In this document: positions 1 through 6,536 of the stretch, in pieces | Numbering within the stretch: position 1 is the stretch's first letter | Layout of the letters: every line of letters starts with the position of its first letter | NCBI GenBank assembly: GCA_023425865.1 | Contig: JAFABV010000091.1 | Span: 1 to 6,957 of the forward strand | DNA from: Bacteroidota bacterium | Lineage (GTDB): Bacteria > Bacteroidota > Bacteroidia > Bacteroidales > Bacteroidaceae | DNA length: 6,957 nucleotides | Reading direction: 5' to 3' | Program-made: the position numbers and the translations under genes | Notes under the pieces: generated by a model | Seen by the model: the letters and a program-made list of their open reading frames with translations, nothing else | What the model was told of the DNA's origin: nothing | Databases searched by the model: none

Positions 1-22
1 GATGACCGAAGTCATCCTTTTT
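1..22. terminator. Hairpin downstream of tRNA-Asn, possible bidirectional terminator
   Basis: Positions 1-6 (gatgac) and 11-16 (gtcatc) form a perfect 6-bp stem. Read leftward, the loop is a C(UUCG)G tetraloop, a very stable terminator-type loop, 7 nt past the 3' end of the tRNA. Any leftward T tract would fall outside the window. Read rightward, the same stem is followed by c and TTTTT (18-22), so it could also end a gene lying to the left. The hairpin is seen directly; its direction of action is inferred. Confidence 0.45.
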
Positions 23-23
23 G

Positions 24-97
24 CGCTCCAGGATGGGCTTGAACCAACGACCCCCTGATTAACAGTCAGGTGCTCTAACCAACTGAGCTACTGAAGC
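24..97 (-). tRNA. trnN: tRNA-Asn (anticodon GUU)
   Basis: The minus strand folds into a 74-nt cloverleaf. The acceptor stem is GCTTCAG/CTGGAGC with one G-T pair. The D arm is GCTC/GAGC, and the anticodon stem is CCTGA/TCAGG around the loop CTGTTAA. The T arm is GTTGG-TTCAAGC-CCATC with one T-T mismatch. The anticodon GTT (plus-strand AAC at 61-63) reads Asn codons. The discriminator base is G and no CCA is encoded (the next bases are CAAAAAG), so CCA must be added after transcription. It is transcribed leftward, divergent from the peptidase gene, and has its own promoter. Confidence 0.95.
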
Positions 98-117
98 ATT
101 GTGCTGAATTGCGGTTG

Positions 118-149
118 CAAAGGTACAGAGTTTCTTGGAAACCTCCAAA
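118..149 (-). promoter_or_regulatory. Bacteroidota-type promoter of tRNA-Asn
   Basis: On the minus strand, TACCTTTG (plus 118-125) matches the -7 consensus TAnnTTTG. TTTG (plus 146-149) lies exactly 20 nt upstream, the expected distance for the -33 element of the Bacteroidota primary sigma factor. The -7 box ends about 20 nt before the tRNA 5' end at 97, leaving room for a short leader removed by RNase P. Confidence 0.8.
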
Positions 150-186
150 CATTTTGCGAAGAAAATTTTATTTTATGTGAAAAAAG

Positions 187-216
187 TTGGCGTGTAGCTA
201 TAATTTAGTATCTTTG
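187..216 (+). promoter_or_regulatory. Bacteroidota-type promoter of the S41 peptidase gene
   Basis: TATCTTTG at 209-216 matches the -7 consensus TAnnTTTG. TTG at 187-189 lies 19 nt upstream as a -33 element. Transcription would start in the low 220s, giving a leader of roughly 75-80 nt before the ATG at 300. The promoter is divergent from that of tRNA-Asn, with about 40 bp between the two upstream elements. Confidence 0.75.
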
Positions 217-299
217 CAACGGCTTAAACAAAGTAGAAATCAAGAGGATAGGACAGGGGCATGGCGCGTCTGTGTCTGTCTAAAGACGATAAAACGCAT

Positions 300-1955
300 A
301 TGAAAAAAGCAATGGTAATAGTGGGTTGCTGGCTGTTGGCCTTAGGCTGTTGGGCTCAGGACAGCGACCATAACTTCAAGATTGGCAAAAATCTCGACGT
401 GTTCAATGCCATCTACAAGAATTTAGAGATGATGTATGTCGACACGCTCAATGCCGACGAGGTGGTGGGCAACGGCATTAATGCCATGTTGGAGAGTCTC
501 GACCCTTACACCGAATACTATCCCGAAGACAAACAGAACGACCTGAAGATGATGCGCACGGGCAAGTATGCCGGCATCGGGTCGCTCATACGCTACAACT
601 ACAAGCTCGGACGTGTGTGCATTGACGAGCCCTACGAGAATATGCCGGCAGCTGAGGCGGGCCTGAAGAAGGGCGACATCATACTCAGTATCGACGGGGA
701 GGACATGACCCAGAAAGACAACGCATACGTGAGCGAACATCTTCGGGGCGATGCCGGCACTACCTTTGAGCTGAAAATCCGGCGTCCCTCGACCGGTAAG
801 GATATGAAGTTCAAGGTCACGCGCCGCTCCATACAGATGCCTGCCGTGCCTTATTACGGCCTGCAGTCCAACGGTATGGGGTATATCAACCTCAGCGGCT
901 TCACCGAAGGGTGTGGCAAGGATGTGCGCAACGCGGTCATCGATATGAAGAAGGCTGGCATGAAAGGCCTTGTGCTCGACCTGCGTGGCAACGGTGGCGG
1001 CTCGGAGATGGAGGCGGTGAATGTCGTCAACTGCTTCGTGCCCAAGGGCAAGGTTGTGGTGAGCAACCGCGGAAAACTCAAGAACGGCAACCGCGATTAC
1101 AAGACAACCGTGGAACCCATCGACACCGTGATGCCCATCGTGGTGCTTGTCAACGGCAGTTCCGCGTCCTCGTCAGAGATTACCAGTGGCGCGTTGCAAG
1201 ACTTCGACCGTGCGGTAATCATGGGCAACAAGACCTACGGCAAGGGGCTGGTGCAGACCATTATCGACCTGCCCTACAACGGACAGATGAAGCTCACCAC
1301 CCACCGCTACTACATTCCCTCGGGTCGTTGCATCCAGAAAATCAACTACAGTCATGCCAACGGCGGTTCGACAGAGGAGGTGCCCGACTCACTTGCCAAG
1401 ACCTTCTATACGGCTAACGGCCGTCCGGTGAAAGATGCCGGTGGCATCATGCCCGACGTAGAGGTGAAGGCCGACTCCATGTCTAACATCGTCTACTATC
1501 TGATAGGAGTGAGAGATTCCAACGAACTGGTGCACACCTTTGAGATCAACTACATCGCCAAGCATCCCACCATTGCCCCGCCTGCCGATTTCGACCTGAC
1601 CGACGCCGACTACGAAGAGTTCAAGCAGATGGTGCTCAATAGCAATTTTAAGTATGACGCGCTGAGCCAGAAGAGCATGGAGACCTTGGAAAAGATGGCC
1701 AAGTTAGAGGGTTATTACGACGATGCCAAGCCCGAGTTTGAGGCCCTCAAGGCTAAGCTCAAGCACAATACGGCGCGCGACCTCGACCGCAACAAGGTAG
1801 CCATCAAGTCGTTATTGGTCAACGACATCGTTGCGGCCTATTATTATCAGCGTGGCGCCATCCAGAACTCCTTGCGCACCGACAAGCAGGCCGATGAAGC
1901 CTTCAAGTTGCTTCAGAATCAGGAAGAATACAGCAAGCTGCTGAAGGGCAAGTGA
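300..1955 (+). CDS. Secreted S41-family C-terminal processing peptidase with PDZ domain
   Basis: This is a predicted periplasmic serine protease of the CtpA/Prc family (MEROPS S41), 551 aa, which cleaves proteins near their C termini. The start at 300 gives a compact signal peptide (MKKAMVIVG..., hydrophobic core, likely cleavage at CWA/QD, a common Bacteroidota pattern). The in-frame ATG at 261 is preceded by AGGA but adds 13 polar residues, so it is less likely. The PDZ domain spans about residues 91-177 (GIGSLI, GLKKGDIILSIDG). The peptidase core follows, with LVLDLRGNGGG at about 224-234. The catalytic pair is Ser290 in NGSSASSSEITSGALQD and Lys315 in YGKG, 25 residues apart as in E. coli Prc. 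About 130 C-terminal residues are probably helical and are usual in Bacteroidota members. The gene has its own promoter and terminator. The family is certain; the substrate is unknown. Confidence 0.95.
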   Translation: MKKAMVIVGCWLLALGCWAQDSDHNFKIGKNLDVFNAIYKNLEMMYVDTLNADEVVGNGINAMLESLDPYTEYYPEDKQNDLKMMRTGKYAGIGSLIRYNYKLGRVCIDEPYENMPAAEAGLKKGDIILSIDGEDMTQKDNAYVSEHLRGDAGTTFELKIRRPSTGKDMKFKVTRRSIQMPAVPYYGLQSNGMGYINLSGFTEGCGKDVRNAVIDMKKAGMKGLVLDLRGNGGGSEMEAVNVVNCFVPKGKVVVSNRGKLKNGNRDYKTTVEPIDTVMPIVVLVNGSSASSSEITSGALQDFDRAVIMGNKTYGKGLVQTIIDLPYNGQMKLTTHRYYIPSGRCIQKINYSHANGGSTEEVPDSLAKTFYTANGRPVKDAGGIMPDVEVKADSMSNIVYYLIGVRDSNELVHTFEINYIAKHPTIAPPADFDLTDADYEEFKQMVLNSNFKYDALSQKSMETLEKMAKLEGYYDDAKPEFEALKAKLKHNTARDLDRNKVAIKSLLVNDIVAAYYYQRGAIQNSLRTDKQADEAFKLLQNQEEYSKLLKGK

Positions 1956-1968
1956 TGCCTGGCGAGTG

Positions 1969-1992
1969 CAATACCGATAAGTATCGGTATTG
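1969..1992. other. 10-bp hairpin just after the peptidase gene
   Basis: Arms CAATACCGAT (1969-1978) and ATCGGTATTG (1983-1992) are perfectly complementary around the loop AAGT, 13 nt after the stop codon at 1955. No T tract follows, so it is not an intrinsic terminator by itself. It may stabilise the mRNA 3' end or pause polymerase ahead of the large terminator at 2024. The structure is seen directly; the role is inferred. Confidence 0.5.
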
Positions 1993-2023
1993 GTGGCTAC
2001 AGATGGCAAGACAAACAAATGGA

Positions 2024-2102
2024 CATTATAGCGATTCAGCTTCCATTTCGCCAAAGAGCGACATGGAAGCTGAATCGCTATAATGCCTTTTTTGCATTTT
2101 TT
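2024..2102 (+). terminator. Long-stem Rho-independent terminator after the S41 peptidase gene
   Basis: Arms at 2024-2046 and 2063-2085 are perfect 23-nt inverted repeats. After one T-C mismatch, the stem continues with TCGC (2048-2051) and GCGA (2058-2061) around a 6-nt loop, CAAAGA. The stem is followed by CC and TTTTTT (2088-2093), then GCA and a second run of six Ts (2097-2102). This separates the peptidase transcription unit from the Dlt-like operon. The arms are unusually long for a simple terminator. Confidence 0.85.
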
Positions 2103-2182
2103 ATTCATGCCTATGCAAGGTATACCCCCAGTCGGTGTTTAGCCTATGTAACGTTTAACTAAGTAAAAAGCCTGAAGCACTG

Positions 2183-2196
2183 TTAGGGATCCCTAA
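2183..2196. promoter_or_regulatory. 14-bp palindrome upstream of the Dlt-like operon, candidate operator
   Basis: TTAGGGATCCCTAA is a perfect 14-bp palindrome. It is followed at once by a partial repeat of its right half (TTCCCTA, 2197-2203). It ends 26 nt before the ATG at 2223, in the 120-nt gap between the terminator and the first operon gene. I see no clear TAnnTTTG promoter in this gap, so the operon promoter is either non-canonical or weak. The palindrome could bind a dimeric regulator or form a small RNA hairpin in the leader. Confidence 0.4.
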
Positions 2197-2222
2197 TTCC
2201 CTACGCCCAGGGGAAAAAAACT

Positions 2223-3737
2223 ATGGAAAAATCAACATACAGCACAGACTGTAATATGTTGGTTCATCTGCAAGCTACCTTTGCAGCGTATGCGAATCGC
2301 AATGCCTTTTGCATTGACAACCACTACTACTCTTATCGTGATCTGGCCGACAAAGTCGGCAGCCTTCGCATGGCAGTAAGAAACATCAATGGAGACCATG
2401 TAGGTCTCGTGGTGAATGACGACATCCACACCTATGCTTCTATACTTGCCCTGTGGATGGAAGGCAAAAGCTATGTACCGCTTCACCCACTACAGCCCTT
2501 AAGGCGGTGTGAGAATATCATTGGCCAGGTGGGCATCACAACCGTCATCGACACCTCTGCCACCACCAGATACCACAATGTTGAGGTCATCTGCCCGCAG
2601 GGAGTTGCCAGTTGTTCCGAGTGTTTCTACGACGAAATCTTCTACGATGCCAGTCGCGTTGCCTATATCCTCTTTACCTCAGGCAGTACAGGACGGCCGA
2701 AGGGAGTTCCTGTCAACATGGGAAACGTGGCTGCTTTCGTAGATTCCGTGCCAGCCTTGGGTGTTGTTCTTACGTCCCATGACCGATGCCTGCAAATGTT
2801 CGACCTCACGTTCGACTTGTCTGTGGGCAGTTATTTGCCTCCCCTGTTGTGTGGCGCGTGTGTTTATACCGTTTCCCCGGGCAAGATCAAATGGCAAGAG
2901 GTGTATCGGCTCATGGACGACTATGAGCTTACAGCGCTGCTATTGGTGCCATCGGTCATCCATTATCTGAAACCCTATTTCGGTGAGATTGAGGCTCCGT
3001 CAGTGCGTTACGTACTGTTCTGCGGTGAGGGACTCCCCGTTGACGACGCGATACGCTGGCGCCGCTGCCTGCCCAACGCGGAGGTGTGGAATGTCTACGG
3101 CCCTACCGAAAACACCATCTACTGCACCGCTTATCGTATGCCTCATGAACATGTGCAGGAACACAATGGCATTGTTGGTATTGGGCGTGCCATGAAGCAT
3201 GTACATACCATGGTGACCAATGGTCAGGGCATCACTGTGGGCGACGGCACTCCGGGCGAACTGTGCTTGGCCGGGGAGCAGCTTACCGAGGGTTACTGGA
3301 ATGATGAGCGGAAAAATGGGGAGGCCTTTTTTGAGGCAGGCGGACAGCGTTGGTACCGTACGGGCGACATCTGTGCCGTAGCTCCCGACGGAAACATTCT
3401 TTTTATGGGTCGACTCGACTCGCAGGTACAGATACAGGGCTTCCGTGTGGAACTTGGAGAGATAGAGCATGTGGCTCGTCAGTTTTACCGCGAGCAGGTA
3501 GCCGTAGTGGCCTTGACCGAAGGGAGTGGGGGAGACACGGTCATTGAGCTGGCAGTGGAAACCGATTCTGCTGACGACGATGCGCTACTGCTTGCGCATT
3601 TGCGGCAGTTTCTGCCAGGGTATATGATACCTGCTGAAATCTATCATATATATCCTTTCCCACAGAATGCCAGCAACAAAATAGACCGGAAGAAGGTTGG
3701 AGAAATTATTGTGTCTGACAAAGCAAAAAGACAATAG
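2223..3737 (+). CDS. DltA-like amino acid adenylation enzyme (carrier protein ligase)
   Basis: This 504-aa cytoplasmic member of the AMP-binding/NRPS adenylation superfamily has about the length of DltA. It should activate an amino acid with ATP and load it on the phosphopantetheine arm of the carrier protein encoded next. Core motifs in order are: P-loop FTSGSTGRPKG (151-161); FDLTFDLSV (193-201), whose Asp198 sits where DltA binds the substrate amino group; FCGEGLP (266-272); NVYGPTE (290-296); YRTGD (378-382); GRLDSQVQIQGFRVELGEIE (396-415); and NKIDRK (485-490), with Lys486 as the expected catalytic lysine. Cys267 in FCGE matches the Cys that sets D-Ala preference in Bacillus DltA. There is no fused carrier or condensation domain, so it is a stand-alone ligase. 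AGGGG at 2209-2213, 9 nt before the ATG and followed by seven As, may help initiation. The superfamily is certain; D-Ala specificity is inferred. Confidence 0.9.
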   Translation: MEKSTYSTDCNMLVHLQATFAAYANRNAFCIDNHYYSYRDLADKVGSLRMAVRNINGDHVGLVVNDDIHTYASILALWMEGKSYVPLHPLQPLRRCENIIGQVGITTVIDTSATTRYHNVEVICPQGVASCSECFYDEIFYDASRVAYILFTSGSTGRPKGVPVNMGNVAAFVDSVPALGVVLTSHDRCLQMFDLTFDLSVGSYLPPLLCGACVYTVSPGKIKWQEVYRLMDDYELTALLLVPSVIHYLKPYFGEIEAPSVRYVLFCGEGLPVDDAIRWRRCLPNAEVWNVYGPTENTIYCTAYRMPHEHVQEHNGIVGIGRAMKHVHTMVTNGQGITVGDGTPGELCLAGEQLTEGYWNDERKNGEAFFEAGGQRWYRTGDICAVAPDGNILFMGRLDSQVQIQGFRVELGEIEHVARQFYREQVAVVALTEGSGGDTVIELAVETDSADDDALLLAHLRQFLPGYMIPAEIYHIYPFPQNASNKIDRKKVGEIIVSDKAKRQ

Positions 3738-3755
3738 CCATACAATACTTACAAC

Positions 3756-3998
3756 ATGGAAAGAGAAGATGTACTCAAAGCACTGAACGAAATTTTTGCA
3801 AACGTACTCAAGGAGAAATATTTGCAACTCGACGAGAGCATGTCGGCCGACGACGTGGACGGCTGGGACTCGCTCACCAACATGACTATCATCAGTGACG
3901 TGGAAAAGAAATGGGGATTTCGTTTCAAACTTCACGACATCGTTAAACTGCACAACGTGGGTGACATGATAGACGTCATCACCAAGCGCGGCAAGTAA
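3756..3998 (+). CDS. Small acyl/aminoacyl carrier protein (phosphopantetheine-binding)
   Basis: This 80-aa acidic, helical protein has the size and shape of an acyl carrier protein. The attachment site is Ser39 in DVDGWDSLTNM, where a 4'-phosphopantetheinyl transferase adds the prosthetic group. The following helix (ISDVEKKWGFRF) is the usual partner-recognition region. It starts 18 nt after the DltA-like gene and ends 18 nt before the MBOAT gene. It is therefore the obvious shuttle between the ligase and the membrane acyltransferase, the role of DltC. The WDSL motif is closer to general type II carrier proteins than to the DSM motif I recall for classical DltC, so calling it DltC would be functional analogy rather than clear orthology. 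Confidence 0.92.
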   Translation: MEREDVLKALNEIFANVLKEKYLQLDESMSADDVDGWDSLTNMTIISDVEKKWGFRFKLHDIVKLHNVGDMIDVITKRGK

Positions 3999-4016
3999 AA
4001 AGCACGCATATAGCAC

Positions 4017-5387
4017 ATGGAATTTCTCACGATCCCATTCGTGGTGATTTTTGGCATCACGTTTGTTTTGTATTATGCCCATACGGGTCGTCTCTGGCAG
4101 CATGCCGTGCTGCTCGTGACGAGTTGCACGTTCATTGCGTGGTATCATTGGCAGTATCTTGTCGTGGCAGCCGGCATCACCCTATTCACATTCTGTTTTG
4201 GCCGCTGGCTCCACCGCAGTCTCGACACGCCGCGCGCCGCGCCGCTGCTCTGGGGAGGCATTGTCGGTCTCGTTGGCTTCTGGCTCATTGCCCGCTACTG
4301 GTCGGGCATGTTCCCGCTGGGCATTTCTTTCTACACTTTTCAGGCGTTGGCTTATCTTATCGAGATATACTGGGAGGAAGAGCCCGAAAACGATTTATTG
4401 GACTTCTCTCTTTATATGGTGTTATTTATGAAGTTTCTCTCAGGTCCCATCGAGCGGGGGAAGAACTTGTTGCCCCAGCTCAAGTCGGGTAAGGCGTTCG
4501 ACTATCTCAGTGCCACTCATGGCCTGAAGCTTGTGGCATGGGGCTGTTTTCTCAAACTTGTCATTGCCGACCGCGTAGGTCCTGGGCTCGATAGTGTGTT
4601 CGACCATGTGGTCGAGGCCTCTGGCGCTCAGTTGTTGCTCGCCACGTTGCTCTACCCCATCCAGCTCTATGCCGATTTTGCCGGATACACCTGCATGGCC
4701 CTTGGGCTCGGGCGTATGTTGGGCTTTCGCTTGCAGCCCAACTTCAACCGCCCGTTTATCTCACGCACTACCGGTGAACTGTGGCGTCGATGGCACATTT
4801 CCCTCTCGTCATGGGTGCGCGACTATGTATTTACGCCATTGAACGCATCGCTGCGCCAATGGGGCAAAGTGGGCGTTTACGTCTCGTTGCTTGTCACGTT
4901 TGTCGCTATTGGCGTGTGGCATGGAGCCGGTTGGACATTCATGCTGTACGGCCTGTTTCAAGGCGTGCTTGTCGTGTGGGAGACGGCATTCAAGGGGGCG
5001 CGTGACCGCATCGGCCATATCATGGGTCAACGCCTCTGGTCTGGGTGGGGCATCGTCAGAACCTATTTGCTCTTTGCCCTCTCATTGCTCTTCTTCCGCC
5101 TTCCGTCGGTGGGCGATGTGAGCTACACCTACCTCCACCTGCTTGATGGCATACGCATGAACGCCAAGGAGTTGCGCTTCGGCATGAGCGACCATCTGTT
5201 GATCGTATGGGGAACAGCGGTTGTGCTGATGATGGCCGTAGAATGGTTCAATGCCCGTACCGACATCATCGCTTGGAGCGATCGGCAGAAGGCCGTTGTC
5301 AGGTGGCCTGCCTACTTCTTGTTTGTCCTTCTCATATTCGTATACGGCTCGTTTGGTGTCGAAAATTTCATCTATATCCAGTTTTAG
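4017..5387 (+). CDS. MBOAT-family membrane O-acyltransferase (DltB/AlgI-like)
   Basis: This 456-aa polytopic inner-membrane protein has roughly 11-13 hydrophobic segments. It belongs to the membrane-bound O-acyltransferase family, in the branch with DltB, AlgI and PatA. Family motifs are PLGISFYTFQALAYLIEIY (100-118), SGPIERG (142-148), YADFAGYTCMALGLGRMLGF (218-237), NFNRPFISRTTGELWRRWHISLSSW (242-266) and GVWHGAGWTFMLYGLFQG (299-316). His302 in the WHG motif is the expected catalytic residue, and His260 is the second conserved His. The C terminus ENFIYIQF is the usual ending of this branch. The protein should take the acyl or aminoacyl group from the carrier protein and pass it across the membrane. 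The gene ends in tandem TAG TAG stops, and the next gene starts 5 nt after the first of these. Confidence 0.94.
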   Translation: MEFLTIPFVVIFGITFVLYYAHTGRLWQHAVLLVTSCTFIAWYHWQYLVVAAGITLFTFCFGRWLHRSLDTPRAAPLLWGGIVGLVGFWLIARYWSGMFPLGISFYTFQALAYLIEIYWEEEPENDLLDFSLYMVLFMKFLSGPIERGKNLLPQLKSGKAFDYLSATHGLKLVAWGCFLKLVIADRVGPGLDSVFDHVVEASGAQLLLATLLYPIQLYADFAGYTCMALGLGRMLGFRLQPNFNRPFISRTTGELWRRWHISLSSWVRDYVFTPLNASLRQWGKVGVYVSLLVTFVAIGVWHGAGWTFMLYGLFQGVLVVWETAFKGARDRIGHIMGQRLWSGWGIVRTYLLFALSLLFFRLPSVGDVSYTYLHLLDGIRMNAKELRFGMSDHLLIVWGTAVVLMMAVEWFNARTDIIAWSDRQKAVVRWPAYFLFVLLIFVYGSFGVENFIYIQF

Positions 5388-5392
5388 TAGCC

Positions 5393-6463
5393 ATGACACT
5401 TCGTCCTTACTCTAAATTTATTGTTAAGTCGCTGTTGCTCAGTTTCCCCTTCCTGTTTGCGCTTACCTGTTACGTGATACGGGATCCGTTCATGGTGTTG
5501 CGGCAATATGATGATTACGACCATTCTCCCATTTGTCAGAACGAGGGCTACGTTGCCTGGCAAAAATACAAATTATACCGCCACAAGGCCCATTATGATG
5601 CTTTTCTCATGGGCAACTCCTGCACGAAAGCATTCTCATGTGACACTTGGAACAGCTATGTCCACGGTCATCCCTTCCGCTTGTTTTGCAACAACCTTGG
5701 GCTTGCCGACCTCTGTCAAGTGCTCGATGCCTTGGACCGGCAGCCCCATCAGCCCGTGCGCCACATACTCCTGGTGACCGACCGAACGTTTTTCATGAAA
5801 CACTGCGTCAGCTGCGGAGCCATGCACGTCATGCCTCCCGACGTGAGCCACGATAGCTGGCTCACGGTGCAGACCGAATTTGCAAAGGCTTTTTTTGGCA
5901 CGGATGTCTTGGGACCTTACCTGCGTTATCTTGTTACCGGGAAAAGTGGGCCGTGGAGCGAAGGGGTGGTCTGTACTGCCACCACACGTACCGCCATCAG
6001 TAACGAGGCTGTCGTCGACTTCATGGAAGATAGCATCAAGCGCATGGGCGAGGCCTATTGGCACGACAAAAGGTTTAGCAAGGTACTCCATGCTCAGCCC
6101 AAAACCGATGTACAAATTATCTTCCAGCCGCAACTCAGGTTGTTGTGCAAGGTACGCGATTTCTGCCGCAAACACCATACCGACCTGCGTCTTGTCATTG
6201 GGCCCACCACCGAACGTCTCCGAATGAATCCTGCAGATGTGACCTGTTTGTGCAGGATATTAGGCAAGGCGAATGTCTACGACTATACGGATAGACAAGA
6301 TCTGAACAACATCCACAACTTCTATGATACGGCCCATTACCGAATTGGTATAGGCAATCTCATCCTCAAGGATATCTATGGGAATGGCACGACGGCGAGC
6401 ACGCATGGCGAGAGCCCGTCTATGATTCCGTCAAAGGGCTGCCGCATTGCCGCAAGGTCATGA
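5393..6463 (+). CDS. Membrane-anchored SGNH-fold protein, DltD-like
   Basis: This 356-aa protein has an N-terminal signal anchor (about residues 10-28, hydrophobic after KFIVK) that places the rest in the periplasm. The start at 5393 is the first ATG after the tandem MBOAT stops and begins right before the anchor. Two SGNH/GDSL hydrolase signatures are visible. FLMGNS (71-76) has nucleophile Ser76 in a GNS rather than GDS context. YDTAHYRIGIG (311-321) is a D-x-x-H block with Asp312 and His315. Fold position and operon place match DltD, which helps transfer D-Ala from DltB to the acceptor; AlgX/AlgJ-type acetyltransferases are the alternative. The protein is Cys-rich for the periplasm, with a CxxC at 138-141. 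The last ~26 residues look like out-of-frame translation, and a better tail exists in another frame (6382-6498), so the 3' end may carry a frameshift. General sequence similarity to DltD is not obvious by eye. Confidence 0.85.
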   Translation: MTLRPYSKFIVKSLLLSFPFLFALTCYVIRDPFMVLRQYDDYDHSPICQNEGYVAWQKYKLYRHKAHYDAFLMGNSCTKAFSCDTWNSYVHGHPFRLFCNNLGLADLCQVLDALDRQPHQPVRHILLVTDRTFFMKHCVSCGAMHVMPPDVSHDSWLTVQTEFAKAFFGTDVLGPYLRYLVTGKSGPWSEGVVCTATTRTAISNEAVVDFMEDSIKRMGEAYWHDKRFSKVLHAQPKTDVQIIFQPQLRLLCKVRDFCRKHHTDLRLVIGPTTERLRMNPADVTCLCRILGKANVYDYTDRQDLNNIHNFYDTAHYRIGIGNLILKDIYGNGTTASTHGESPSMIPSKGCRIAARS

Positions 6464-6498
6464 CTACCACCTATGATGAGGCAGGAAAATGGCAGTAA
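6382..6498 (+). other. Alternate-frame coding-like tail of the DltD-like gene (possible frameshift)
   Basis: Read from GAA at 6382, the sequence is open for 38 codons to TAA at 6498, 35 nt past the annotated stop. It gives EWHDGEHAWREP... ending TTTYDEAGKWQ. This mix of W, Y, D, E and H looks like real protein. The in-frame ending (NGTTASTHGESPSMIPS...) is T/S/R-rich like a shadow reading. One additional G in the GGG run at 6380-6382 would join the SGNH domain (..LKDIYG) directly to this tail, giving a protein of 368 aa. It could be a real mutation, a sequencing error, or no more than chance openness. Confidence 0.35.
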
Positions 6499-6536
6499 GT
6501 TATCGGCTAATGTCGGGCTGAGCAACTTGCAATGAT

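Noticed and set aside
261..299. Upstream ATG at 261 as the start of the S41 peptidase, with AGGA at 250-253
   Set aside because: It would add 13 polar residues ahead of a compact signal peptide that begins cleanly at 300. Bacteroidota rely little on Shine-Dalgarno sequences. It remains possible.
911..1417. 168-codon open frame on the plus strand inside the peptidase gene
   Set aside because: It lies wholly within the conserved S41 core in another frame. Its R/Q/G-rich product has no recognisable motif.
2091..2119. Possible promoter TTTG (2091-2094) with TATGCAAG (2112-2119) before the Dlt-like operon
   Set aside because: Only the TA of the -7 box matches, the spacing is 17 nt, and the TTTG is part of the terminator T tract.
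3000..3470. 156-codon minus-strand open frame
   Set aside because: It is antisense to core adenylation motifs (YGPTE, YRTGD) of the DltA-like gene.
3585..4148. 187-codon minus-strand open frame
   Set aside because: It is antisense to the end of the DltA-like gene, the whole carrier gene and the start of the MBOAT gene, which are all clearly coding. No domain is visible.
5636..6178. 180-codon minus-strand open frame
   Set aside because: It is antisense to the SGNH domain of the DltD-like gene. The product looks like a shadow translation.
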